Of a DNA stretch of 19,856 nt, positions 8,559 through 14,559 are shown in pieces; the stretch's first letter is position 1, and the number at the start of each line of letters is the position of its first letter. The notes under the pieces are model-generated. The model saw nothing but the letters and a program-made list of their open reading frames with translations, had not been told where the DNA came from and made no database searches. A program made the translations under genes and the position numbers. The DNA comes from Clostridia bacterium (GTDB lineage: Bacteria > Bacillota_A > Clostridia > Christensenellales > CAG-138), in the NCBI GenBank assembly GCA_017459315.1, contig JAFUDD010000372.1, positions 1 through 19,856 of the forward strand. Reading direction: 5' to 3'.

Positions 8559-10061
8559 TTACGAATTGATTTCGTCGTCCAGATATTCCTGGAAGGATTC
8601 CTGCGCCTCGCGGAGCGCCTTGACAACATCCGCATTTTCCCGGGTGATGACGCGCTGGATCACGGAAGTCAGTTCGCGGTAGAGCTGCTGCGCAAATACC
8701 GGCTCCTCCGCCTTCAGCGTGATCGTGCCTTCGGAAACGGAATCGAAAAAGTCGTTGTACAGCCGCATATCGACGTTGCAGTATTCATCGATGATCGCGC
8801 GCTTTGTCGCGTTGTATTCCTCGTCGTTCCATGCGCTGATCGCGGGCAGAACGGGTGCGCCGCGGTCCTTCTTTGCCGCATAGTCGGCACGCATGCCTGC
8901 AACGATGTCATCATCGAGGAACGGCAGTTTGCCGAGGATCTTCAGGTATGCCATCAGCGCGCGCGCCTGATCGGGCGTGATGTTCGGCGAGAACATATAA
9001 CAGGTGCCGCCTGCAAGCGCATAGCGCCCCGAGGGGCCTGCAGGGAACGGAATCAGCGCAAAGTCCTCGATCGGAAGACCCTTGTTGGAGGTCGGCTGAT
9101 CGACCGAATCGTCCGCCGCAAAGTTCATCGCCGCTTCGCCGGTGCCGAGCTCGGAATGTGCGCCCGCCCAGTCGGTCGTCGTTGCGTCCGCATTCAGAAT
9201 GTCGTATTCCCACTTTAAGCTGCGCATGTATTCCATGGCCGCAATGCACTCCGGAGAGGTGAAGTTGCAGACCCAGCGTCCGGTTTCGTCCTGGTATTCG
9301 AGCGCGCTCTCACCGACGCAGCCGAAGTTCCACGCGATGTTCGTAAACAGCCACCCGCCGTAAGTCTCGCTTGCCGGAAATACAAGCCCCGCCTTGCCGG
9401 TCTTTTCACGGATGATCTGTCCGTATTCGGCAAGCTCCTGCAGCGTCTTCGGATAGATCGGCAGACCCTCTTCGTCGATCAGCCCCGCTTCGCGAAACAG
9501 TTCGATGTTGATATGCATACCGAGCACATAGCCGTCGCGCGGGAGACCGTAGATGCGGCCGTTCTGATCGGCGAGCATCTCCACATAGGAAGGACTGAAT
9601 TTGTCGAGCACCCCAATTTCGGCAAGCGCGTCGGTCACGTCGCCGACCAGATGCTGGCTGATCAGAAGCTGCGGATCGGTAAACGGCGGCTGGAAAATGC
9701 TCGGTGCCGTACCGCCCTTGGCCATCGGGACATAGTTGCTCAGCGAATAGGAATAGTAATCCGGAACGAGCGTGACGTTCGGATACTGCTTCTCCATCGT
9801 TGCCTTGTAGCCTTCAAACAGCGCGATTTCGGAAGCCGCAGCCGTGTCCGGCGGCCAGTTGCCGAGCGTGATTGTGCAGTTCAGATCCGCATCGATCACG
9901 TCGCTTGAGAAAGCATTAAGCTCGTTGCCGAGATCCTCGGAGATTTCCGGCGTCGCGGTCGGCGCAGGCGTCGCTTCGCCAACTTCGTTCTGCCCGCCGC
10001 AGGCGGTGAGAACCAGGCACAGCGCCAACAGGATCGTTAGAATTCGTGCATTCTTTTTCAT
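8559..10061 (-). CDS. Extracellular sugar-binding lipoprotein of the CUT1 ABC importer
   Basis: First gene of the operon, 500 residues. A lipoprotein signal peptide (MKKNARILTILLALCLVLTACGG) has the lipobox LTAC with lipidated Cys21. A Ser/Thr/Pro/Glu-rich linker follows, then a family-1 (SBP_bac_8-like) binding fold. It would capture the oligosaccharide outside the cell and deliver it to the two permeases. The ATG at 10,061 has a consensus AGGAGG (plus-strand CCTCCT at 10,068-10,073), 6 bp upstream. Expression starts at the operator-covered promoter at 10,109-10,163. The ligand is inferred only from the GH65 enzymes downstream to be an alpha-linked gluco-disaccharide or short oligosaccharide. 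Confidence 0.95.
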   Translation of the reverse strand: MKKNARILTILLALCLVLTACGGQNEVGEATPAPTATPEISEDLGNELNAFSSDVIDADLNCTITLGNWPPDTAAASEIALFEGYKATMEKQYPNVTLVPDYYSYSLSNYVPMAKGGTAPSIFQPPFTDPQLLISQHLVGDVTDALAEIGVLDKFSPSYVEMLADQNGRIYGLPRDGYVLGMHINIELFREAGLIDEEGLPIYPKTLQELAEYGQIIREKTGKAGLVFPASETYGGWLFTNIAWNFGCVGESALEYQDETGRWVCNFTSPECIAAMEYMRSLKWEYDILNADATTTDWAGAHSELGTGEAAMNFAADDSVDQPTSNKGLPIEDFALIPFPAGPSGRYALAGGTCYMFSPNITPDQARALMAYLKILGKLPFLDDDIVAGMRADYAAKKDRGAPVLPAISAWNDEEYNATKRAIIDEYCNVDMRLYNDFFDSVSEGTITLKAEEPVFAQQLYRELTSVIQRVITRENADVVKALREAQESFQEYLDDEINS

Positions 10062-10108
10062 GGAATTCCTCCTATAGCAGTTTCTGTCAAAAAAGCCTGT
10101 TTTTCAAA

Positions 10109-10126
10109 AGGTTTAACGTTAAACCT
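10109..10126. promoter_or_regulatory. LacI-family operator palindrome
   Basis: AGGTTTAACGTTAAACCT is an 18-bp perfect palindrome with a central CG, as is typical of LacI-family operators. It covers about +1 to +18 of the operon promoter, where bound repressor would block initiation. It departs from the catabolite-repression (cre) consensus at the outer positions, so a dedicated regulator, the LacI protein at 426-1442, is the best candidate. Confidence 0.85.
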
Positions 10127-10133
10127 CATATGT

Positions 10134-10163
10134 ATTATAACAATCAAAGCGGATGTTTGTCAA
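10134..10163 (-). promoter_or_regulatory. Sigma-A promoter of the transporter-phosphorylase operon
   Basis: Minus strand: a perfect -35 TTGACA (10,163-10,158), 18-bp spacer, and an extended -10 TGTTATAAT with TATAAT at 10,139-10,134. The predicted start near 10,127 is the first base beside the operator and leaves a leader of about 65 nt before the binding-protein ATG. Confidence 0.85.
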
Positions 10164-10433
10164 GATGCTGTAAAATTATTTTTGTATTTCAGCTAAAGAG
10201 CGGCAATAAAGCCCGGCAGGCAATCGGGAACGACATCCATGTCCGGCGGACGAAAAGCAAGATGAGAAAAACGGCGGCTTCGTTTGGACTGCATAGCAAT
10301 TGTTAGACATCAGTTTAAAAAAATAAAACTTTCCGCCTTTGTAATAAACGCATGGGAAACGAGAATGTGCTTTTTACCCGGAGAGAACCGCTGCCTGAAA
10401 TCATCCAGTACTGTTCTGTATATCGGACTTTTA

Positions 10434-10480
10434 TGGCGTTCCCGGCACGATTCGAACGCGCGGCGTTCTGCTTAAGAGTC
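10434..10480 (-). pseudogene. 3' half of a tRNA-Lys(CTT), attachment-site remnant
   Basis: Read on the minus strand, the piece begins at the anticodon loop CTCTTAA (anticodon CTT). It continues with a 5-nt anticodon-stem strand, a 5-nt variable region, a paired T-arm GCGCG-TTCGAAT-CGTGC, a 7-nt acceptor strand, discriminator G and encoded CCA. Spacing matches a tRNA exactly. No 5' half (D-arm, acceptor partner) lies upstream, so it cannot be a functional tRNA. A fragment cut at the anticodon loop is what tyrosine-recombinase insertion into a tRNA gene leaves at the distal end. Confidence 0.7.
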
Positions 10481-10527
10481 AATATTTGGATTATATTGCT
10501 CAGTTTGTTCAATAGGTTTTCAAAAAA

Positions 10528-10652
10528 ATGTAGTAAAATGTAGTAAGTTTGAATTTAGTAGGACTTTTTCAGCTCTTTTTTGATTGCATAATCGAACTCG
10601 TTATGCATATGAACTATGGATATTATTCCTTTTCTGCAGTAAAAATGTAGTA
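10528..10652 (+). repeat. ATGTAGTA direct repeats (three copies)
   Basis: ATGTAGTA occurs at 10,528-10,535, 10,538-10,545 and 10,645-10,652, with a partial TTAGTA at 10,555-10,560. The copies lie between the two tRNA remnants, which suggests integrase arm-type sites left from an attP region. Confidence 0.5.
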
Positions 10653-10667
10653 GTAAATAGCAAAAAG

Positions 10668-10704
10668 AAAAAGTCCCAGAAACGTAGTGTTTCTGGGACT
10701 TTTT
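10668..10704. terminator. Strong bidirectional terminator after the tRNA-Arg remnant
   Basis: A 16-bp perfect stem (AAAAAGTCCCAGAAAC with its complement) around a 5-nt loop GTAGT, with T-runs in both orientations. On the minus strand it begins exactly at the CCA end of the tRNA-Arg remnant, so it is probably that tRNA's own terminator. It now also ends the aldo/keto reductase operon. Confidence 0.9.
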
Positions 10705-10750
10705 GGCGGCCCTGGCGAGATTCGAACCCGCGGCCTTTCGCTCAGGAGTG
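10704..10750 (-). pseudogene. 3' half of a tRNA-Arg(CCT), attachment-site remnant
   Basis: Minus strand: anticodon loop CTCCTGA (anticodon CCT, plus-strand 10,742-10,748), 5-nt stem strand, 5-nt variable region, T-arm GCGGG-TTCGAAT-CTCGC, 7-nt acceptor strand, G and CCA, with correct tRNA spacing. The upstream sequence towards 10,818 shows no matching 5' half. Because the 3' half keeps its terminator, it looks like the original tRNA end displaced by an element inserted on the 10,750 and higher side. Confidence 0.7.
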
Positions 10751-10817
10751 GGTTGATGAGCGGAATCATGTTCGCCAAATACACGGGGTTTATGAATGTC
10801 AGACGCTTTTTTGTTCA

Positions 10818-11918
10818 TCAGAAAGAAAGCATATATTCTCTGATTTCCATCATCCGTGCGCTCTGATGGACATGAAAGGGACAGCGGCTGTCACAATGCC
10901 CGCATCCGATACAATCCGACGCATTCTTTTCCAGCGTCCGGTAATGCTCCACCGCCATTGCGTCTCCTGCTTTGGCCAGATCGTAATACTTATTGACTAA
11001 GCCGATGTCAATTCCCGCAGGGCAGGGCTTGCAATGATTGCAATAGACACATTTCCCGCTGGCCTGAGGCGGCGCGAAGCTTCCGATGACAGAATAATCG
11101 GTCGTTTCCTCCGGCTGTTCATAGTAGGCCAGCAGAGTTTCGACCTCCTTCACGCTCTGGGCTCCGGGAAGAACCGTCAGAACGCCGGGCTTATCCAGAC
11201 AATACCGGATACACTGATGCTGGGTCAAGGCTCTGCCGAAAGGGGACTGCTTCTCGTCCAGCAGCTGACCTCCGGAGAAAGGCTTCATTACGGAAATGCC
11301 GATGCCGTCCTTTTCACAGCGTCTGTATACAGCACTTCGTTCGTCTACGCTGCCGTTGGCGTATTCACCCCGACCGTAATCATAAGCCGGGTTGACCGAG
11401 AACATCAGCATGTCGACGTCTGCATCATCCAGGATCCTCTGAATGACGGCAGGCGTGTGGGAAGAAAGCCCGATATGCCGCATGACACCGTCTTTTTGCA
11501 GCTGCCGGATGTAATCATAGACCCCATTCTTCAGATAGGTCTCCCAATCGGATATTTCGTCCTGACAGTGAATAAAACCATAATCGATATAATCGGTTCG
11601 AAGCTCCCGGAGCTGCTTCTCCACGGAGCGTTTGATCGTGTCCAGATTCAGCGACCAGCCATAGGTTCCTTTTGCATAATCTGCTCCGAAATGGATCTGA
11701 AAAAAGATATTCTTCCGAACATCGTGCAGGGCTTCCCCGTAGATCGGGAATGTTGTCCCGTCCCCGGCAGCAAGGTCAAAATAGTTGATTCCGCCTTCCA
11801 CGGCAAGGTGCAGAGCGCGAACTGCTTCGTCCATGCCTGCACCGAACATATAGGATGATCCGATGCCGATCTCGCTGATCAAATCACCCGTTCTTTTGTT
11901 GACTCTGTACTTCATCAT
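10818..11918 (-). CDS. Aldo/keto reductase with C-terminal double 4Fe-4S ferredoxin motifs
   Basis: Predicted cytoplasmic oxidoreductase of 366 residues: an AKR TIM-barrel (MKYRVNKRTGDLISEIGIG, LRTDYIDYGFIHCQDE, GVMRHIGLSSHTPA, GISVMKPFSGGQL) followed by two Cys clusters, CVYCNHCKPCP and CIGCGHCDSRCP, for two iron-sulfur centres. The barrel His is present in FIHCQDE. The usual catalytic Lys position reads NIFFQIHFG and shows no Lys, and the usual Tyr context (DTAxxY) reads FDLAAGDG, so classical AKR chemistry is doubtful. The ATG at 11,918 has GGAG 9 bp upstream. A GTG at 11,969 overlapping the upstream stop is the alternative start. It is the last gene of the LysR-linked operon. Electron transfer from the flavodoxin-fold neighbour to the Fe-S domain is plausible but inferred. 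Confidence 0.9.
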   Translation of the reverse strand: MMKYRVNKRTGDLISEIGIGSSYMFGAGMDEAVRALHLAVEGGINYFDLAAGDGTTFPIYGEALHDVRKNIFFQIHFGADYAKGTYGWSLNLDTIKRSVEKQLRELRTDYIDYGFIHCQDEISDWETYLKNGVYDYIRQLQKDGVMRHIGLSSHTPAVIQRILDDADVDMLMFSVNPAYDYGRGEYANGSVDERSAVYRRCEKDGIGISVMKPFSGGQLLDEKQSPFGRALTQHQCIRYCLDKPGVLTVLPGAQSVKEVETLLAYYEQPEETTDYSVIGSFAPPQASGKCVYCNHCKPCPAGIDIGLVNKYYDLAKAGDAMAVEHYRTLEKNASDCIGCGHCDSRCPFHVHQSARMMEIREYMLSF

Positions 11919-11965
11919 CTTATAAAACTCCGGATTTTTTGCGATCTTTGCAACTGTATCCTGCG

Positions 11966-12484
11966 TCACAGGCTTCTGCCAAACCGATACAGTTCGTTTC
12001 TTTTTTCTTCCGATTTGTTTTGCTTTCCGTTTGCCGTAAAGATCCCTGCATTTTCCACGCCCCAGTATTCCACGATGGATTGGTAATACTGCGCAATGGC
12101 GGGACCGTAAACAAACGGGCTTCCCGAGCTCATGATCAGGGCGACCTTTTTCACATTCTTCGGAATGTCAATCGAATAGGTCCGGTGGATCGCTGCCTGC
12201 AGCTGAGCCGAGAGCGTAAAGTAATAGATCGGGGAAGCAAACACAACCATATCCGAGGACAGGATCTCCGGGTAGATGGCCTGCATATCATCCTTCTGAC
12301 AGCAGACGCCCTGCTCTTTTTCCCTGCAGTATTCACAGGCCATGCAGCCGTGAATGTTTTTGTGCGCGACATGGATTGTTTCTACCTCGTGACCGGCTTC
12401 TTTCGCGCCTTGCGCGAAGGCATCGGCCATGTCCGAAGTTGCGCCGTTTAGATGCGGGCTTCCGTTTAATACAAGGATCGTCAT
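11966..12484 (-). CDS. Flavodoxin-fold NAD(P)H-dependent FMN reductase
   Basis: 172 residues of the NADPH-dependent FMN reductase or iron-sulfur flavoprotein family. The FMN phosphate loop is LNGSPHLNGATSDMADAF near the N-terminus. CMACEYCREKEQGVCCQKDD carries Cys residues in the family's substrate or cluster region, followed by VVFASPIYYFTLSAQLQAAIHRT and MSSGSPFVYG. The CxxC-containing segment recalls iron-sulfur flavoproteins, but cluster binding is not certain. Its ATG overlaps the TGA of the upstream lipoprotein gene (ATGA, 12,481-12,484), with GGAGG just upstream, so translation is coupled. It is followed directly by the Fe-S aldo/keto reductase, which makes the two likely redox partners. 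Confidence 0.9.
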   Translation of the reverse strand: MTILVLNGSPHLNGATSDMADAFAQGAKEAGHEVETIHVAHKNIHGCMACEYCREKEQGVCCQKDDMQAIYPEILSSDMVVFASPIYYFTLSAQLQAAIHRTYSIDIPKNVKKVALIMSSGSPFVYGPAIAQYYQSIVEYWGVENAGIFTANGKQNKSEEKRNELYRFGRSL

Positions 12485-13155
12485 TCTGCGTCCTCCATGC
12501 TGATCGTGATCGTCACATTTCCGTTGCTGAGGAGATCGGCCATGCCGGATGCATCCCGATCGGTAATGTGCCCGAGTCTCGTATAGGCCCAGGAATTTGA
12601 ACCGTAAAACACGACGATCTGATTGGACGAATACAGCACAATGTCTCCGGCAGAGGTGGTCGTCTGCGCATCACGGGAGGGGAGTCTTGTCCCGATAGGA
12701 CCAACCTGTTCAAAACCGCTGTACATGGACATCCGGATCACAAGCGGCTCATTTTCGCACAGCGCCTTCAGTACTTCTACGGATTCATTGTTTTCCCATT
12801 CAACGGCGACCGTAGTATCTTCAATCATCATCTTCAGCATTTTTGCTTTTGCCTCCTCTGCTGCGAGTTCTTCCGTGGTCGGTTGCTCAGCAGTCAGTTT
12901 CTCTGCACGTACCAGGTTCGGTGTCTGTACCGGATCGATTTCTTCATTTGATTTCGAAGAAGCCTTTTCCTCTGAAAACGGAGCTGTTTCTTCCTGCGCG
13001 AAATCGCTTGTCTTTGCGGGCGCTGCTGTTTGGATCGCTGTTTCCTCTCGCGCGGCAGTATCCGCAAATGTATTCTTTTCCTGCCCGCTTTTGCAGCCTG
13101 CCATGGCAGCGAGTACTGCTAACATGATAAGTGCACGCAACAACCGCTTGTTCAT
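12481..13155 (-). CDS. Lipoprotein with a cyclophilin-like fold domain
   Basis: 224 residues. The signal peptide MNKRLLRALIMLAVLAAMAGC has a lipobox MAGC with Cys21. Residues about 25-100 are a low-complexity Ala/Glu/Thr-rich linker. The C-terminal 120 residues carry the cyclophilin-like motif series: MSMYSGFEQVGPIGTRLP, QTTTSAGDIVLYSSNQIVVF, YGSNSWAYTRLGHI. This bacterial cyclophilin-like family has no established enzyme activity and often occurs beside flavodoxin-like and AKR genes. The ATG at 13,155 has an AGGGA site, and the hydrolase gene ends 11 bp upstream. A surface-anchored position sets it apart from its cytoplasmic operon partners. Its role is unknown; sensing or binding a small molecule at the membrane is speculation. 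Confidence 0.85.
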   Translation of the reverse strand: MNKRLLRALIMLAVLAAMAGCKSGQEKNTFADTAAREETAIQTAAPAKTSDFAQEETAPFSEEKASSKSNEEIDPVQTPNLVRAEKLTAEQPTTEELAAEEAKAKMLKMMIEDTTVAVEWENNESVEVLKALCENEPLVIRMSMYSGFEQVGPIGTRLPSRDAQTTTSAGDIVLYSSNQIVVFYGSNSWAYTRLGHITDRDASGMADLLSNGNVTITISMEDAE

Positions 13156-13166
13156 CAGTCTGTCCC

Positions 13167-14168
13167 TTATTTCAGATGTTCTTCAAAGAAGCTCTGCAGC
13201 TTATCAAAGGGAATGGCGTTCTTCCCGCCGCCGTCGTAGAGATCGGTGTGAACAGCGCCCGGAATGATCATCAACTCTTTGTTGTCAGCATACTTGCTGT
13301 CCCTGATCATATCGGCATAGGCATCGCGCGAAAAATAGCAGGAATGTGCCTTGTCGCCGTGGAGCAAAAGAACGGCGCTGCGAATCTCGTTGCTGTACTT
13401 GAGGATCGGCTGATTCACGAAGCTCTCGCAGCCGATAACGTTCCAGCCGCCGTTGGAATTGAGGGATCTTGCATGATAGCCGCGTCCGGTCTTGTAATAA
13501 TCGTAGTAGTCTTTGACAAAGAAAGGCGCATCCTCCGGCAGAGGATCGACCACGCCGCCGCCCAGCTTGTATTCCCCGGCCTTCAAGTCCTCAAGTCTCT
13601 GGGCACACATGGCAGCCTTCGCCTGATACCTTGCTTCCTCGCTGTCGGCAGAATCGAAGTACCCTTTGGCATTCACGCGGGTCATGTCGTACATGGTGGA
13701 AGCAACGGTCGCCTTAATGCGGGTATCCAGCGCCGCCGTGTTGATGGCCATACCGCCCCAGCCGCAGATCCCGATGATGCCGATGCGGTTCGGATCGACT
13801 TTTTCGTGCAGGGAGAGGAAGTCCACCGCCGCCATGAAATCTTCGGTGTTGATATCGGGGGAAGCCATATAGCGCACATTGCCGCCGCTCTCGCCGGTGA
13901 AGGAAGGATCAAAAGCGATCGTCAGAAAGCCGCGCTCCGCCATCGTCTGCGCGTACAGACCGGAGCACTGTTCCTTGACCGCGCCAAACGGACCGCAGAC
14001 GGCGATTGCCGGAAGCTTACCCGCTGCATTCTTCGGAACATACATGTCTGCCGCCAGCGTAATGCCATAGCGGTTGACAAAAGTCACCTTGCTGTGATCC
14101 ACCTTTTCGCTCTTCGGAAAAGTCTTGTCCCATTCGCTTGTGAGTACGAGTTCTTCTTTTTTGATCAT
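13167..14168 (-). CDS. Alpha/beta hydrolase with an unusual GICGWGG nucleophile elbow
   Basis: 333 residues from the ATG at 14,168, which has AAGGAG 9 bp upstream (14,178-14,183). The open frame continues to 14,291, but that part overlaps the small upstream gene and looks non-coding. Features: VTFVNRYGITLAADMYVP, an oxyanion-region strand AVCGPFGAVKEQ, the elbow IGIIGICGWGGMAINTAA, a cap with YDYYKTGRGYH, then LLHGDKAHS (Asp candidate) and IIPGAVHTDLYD (His candidate). No canonical GxSxG Ser is present; the elbow offers Cys, as in dienelactone hydrolases. There is no signal peptide, so it is probably cytoplasmic. Substrate unknown. Confidence 0.88.
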   Translation of the reverse strand: MIKKEELVLTSEWDKTFPKSEKVDHSKVTFVNRYGITLAADMYVPKNAAGKLPAIAVCGPFGAVKEQCSGLYAQTMAERGFLTIAFDPSFTGESGGNVRYMASPDINTEDFMAAVDFLSLHEKVDPNRIGIIGICGWGGMAINTAALDTRIKATVASTMYDMTRVNAKGYFDSADSEEARYQAKAAMCAQRLEDLKAGEYKLGGGVVDPLPEDAPFFVKDYYDYYKTGRGYHARSLNSNGGWNVIGCESFVNQPILKYSNEIRSAVLLLHGDKAHSCYFSRDAYADMIRDSKYADNKELMIIPGAVHTDLYDGGGKNAIPFDKLQSFFEEHLK

Positions 14169-14194
14169 GACTGTTATCTCCTTATCTCCTATCT

Positions 14195-14419
14195 TTACTG
14201 AATCGTTCTGGCTGTCTGCCGGATCAGATAGTCCAGGCAGTCCACTTTTCGCTGGCTTTCGTGAAGCTCCTCCATCCGGCGGCACCGGCATTTTCGGAAG
14301 TACCGCATCAGCGCCGCCGCATCTCCGGCTTCATAGAGCTTTCTTGCCTTTTCCAGCTCCTCGCTCCCGCACCCGGCGTCCGAAAGGTTCGTGAGGATCT
14401 TCTCCAGTTCTTCCTTCAT
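14195..14419 (-). CDS. Small conserved-looking protein, function unknown (74 aa)
   Basis: First gene of the operon. The ATG at 14,419 is preceded by AGGAG about 10 bp upstream and lies some 33 nt from the predicted start site. The sequence MKEELEKILTNLSDAGCGSE is followed by a helical, charged region KARKLYEAGDAAALMRYFRKCRCRRMEELHESQRKVDCLDYLIRQ. It has four Cys (including CRC) and no signal peptide or membrane segment. I would expect an all-helical cytoplasmic protein. It ends 26 bp before the hydrolase start. No known domain is recognised, but codon pattern, ribosome site and operon position support a real gene. Confidence 0.75.
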   Translation of the reverse strand: MKEELEKILTNLSDAGCGSEELEKARKLYEAGDAAALMRYFRKCRCRRMEELHESQRKVDCLDYLIRQTARTIQ

Positions 14420-14458
14420 CCAAAGAGTTCTCCTAACCGTTTTTCTTTTTGTAATTTC

Positions 14459-14488
14459 ATTATAAGGGCTTTACGGACGCTTTGCCAA
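14459..14488 (-). promoter_or_regulatory. Sigma-A promoter of the hydrolase-reductase operon
   Basis: Minus strand: -35 TTGGCA (14,488-14,483), 18-bp spacer, -10 TATAAT (14,464-14,459), predicted start near 14,452. It interleaves with the opposing lysR promoter, so the two polymerases compete for the same DNA. Confidence 0.75.
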
Positions 14489-14498
14489 TGGTTATAAT
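14470..14498 (+). promoter_or_regulatory. Sigma-A promoter of the lysR gene
   Basis: Plus strand: -35 TTTACG (14,470-14,475), 17-bp spacer, -10 TATAAT (14,493-14,498), predicted start near 14,505. The -10 overlaps the left arm of the palindrome at 14,494-14,519, consistent with autorepression by the LysR protein. Confidence 0.7.
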
Positions 14499-14519
14499 GA
14501 ATATCATGATATTCGTTAT
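14494..14519. promoter_or_regulatory. 26-bp near-perfect palindrome, probable LysR binding site
   Basis: The core GAATATCATGATATTC (14,499-14,514) is perfect. Extending to 14,494-14,519 gives 13-bp arms with a single mismatch. It spans the predicted lysR start site and lies at about -42 to -67 of the divergent operon's start. That is the classic LysR placement: repress itself, activate the neighbour. Confidence 0.75.
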
Positions 14520-14559
14520 CAGCATATCATATGGAAAAGATGCAGGAGGATACCATACC

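Larger units (their letters stand above)
10164..10817. other. Gene-free AT-rich stretch with stacked integration scars
   Basis: About 650 bp without a credible gene. It holds two tRNA 3'-half remnants, three ATGTAGTA direct repeats and a strong terminator, each listed separately. The short open frames here have no ribosome binding sites and cross the tRNA remnants. I see nothing further in 10,164-10,433. Confidence 0.6.

Noticed and set aside
6961..8682. 573-codon open frame on the plus strand
   Set aside because: It is antisense to both permease genes and the end of the binding-protein gene; very rich in Arg, Gln, His and Asp, a shadow of membrane-helix codons.
10109..10126. Catabolite-repression (cre) site
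   Set aside because: Central CG fits, but the outer bases do not match the cre consensus and the 18-bp perfect symmetry fits a dedicated LacI-family operator better.
10555..10818. 87-codon minus-strand frame through the tRNA-Arg remnant
   Set aside because: Its middle is simply the translated tRNA T-arm and acceptor region, a common false gene.
14482..14559. N-terminal extension of the LysR gene
   Set aside because: This DNA holds the promoter -10 and palindrome, and the ATG at 14,560 has the ribosome site and the conserved LysR N-terminus.
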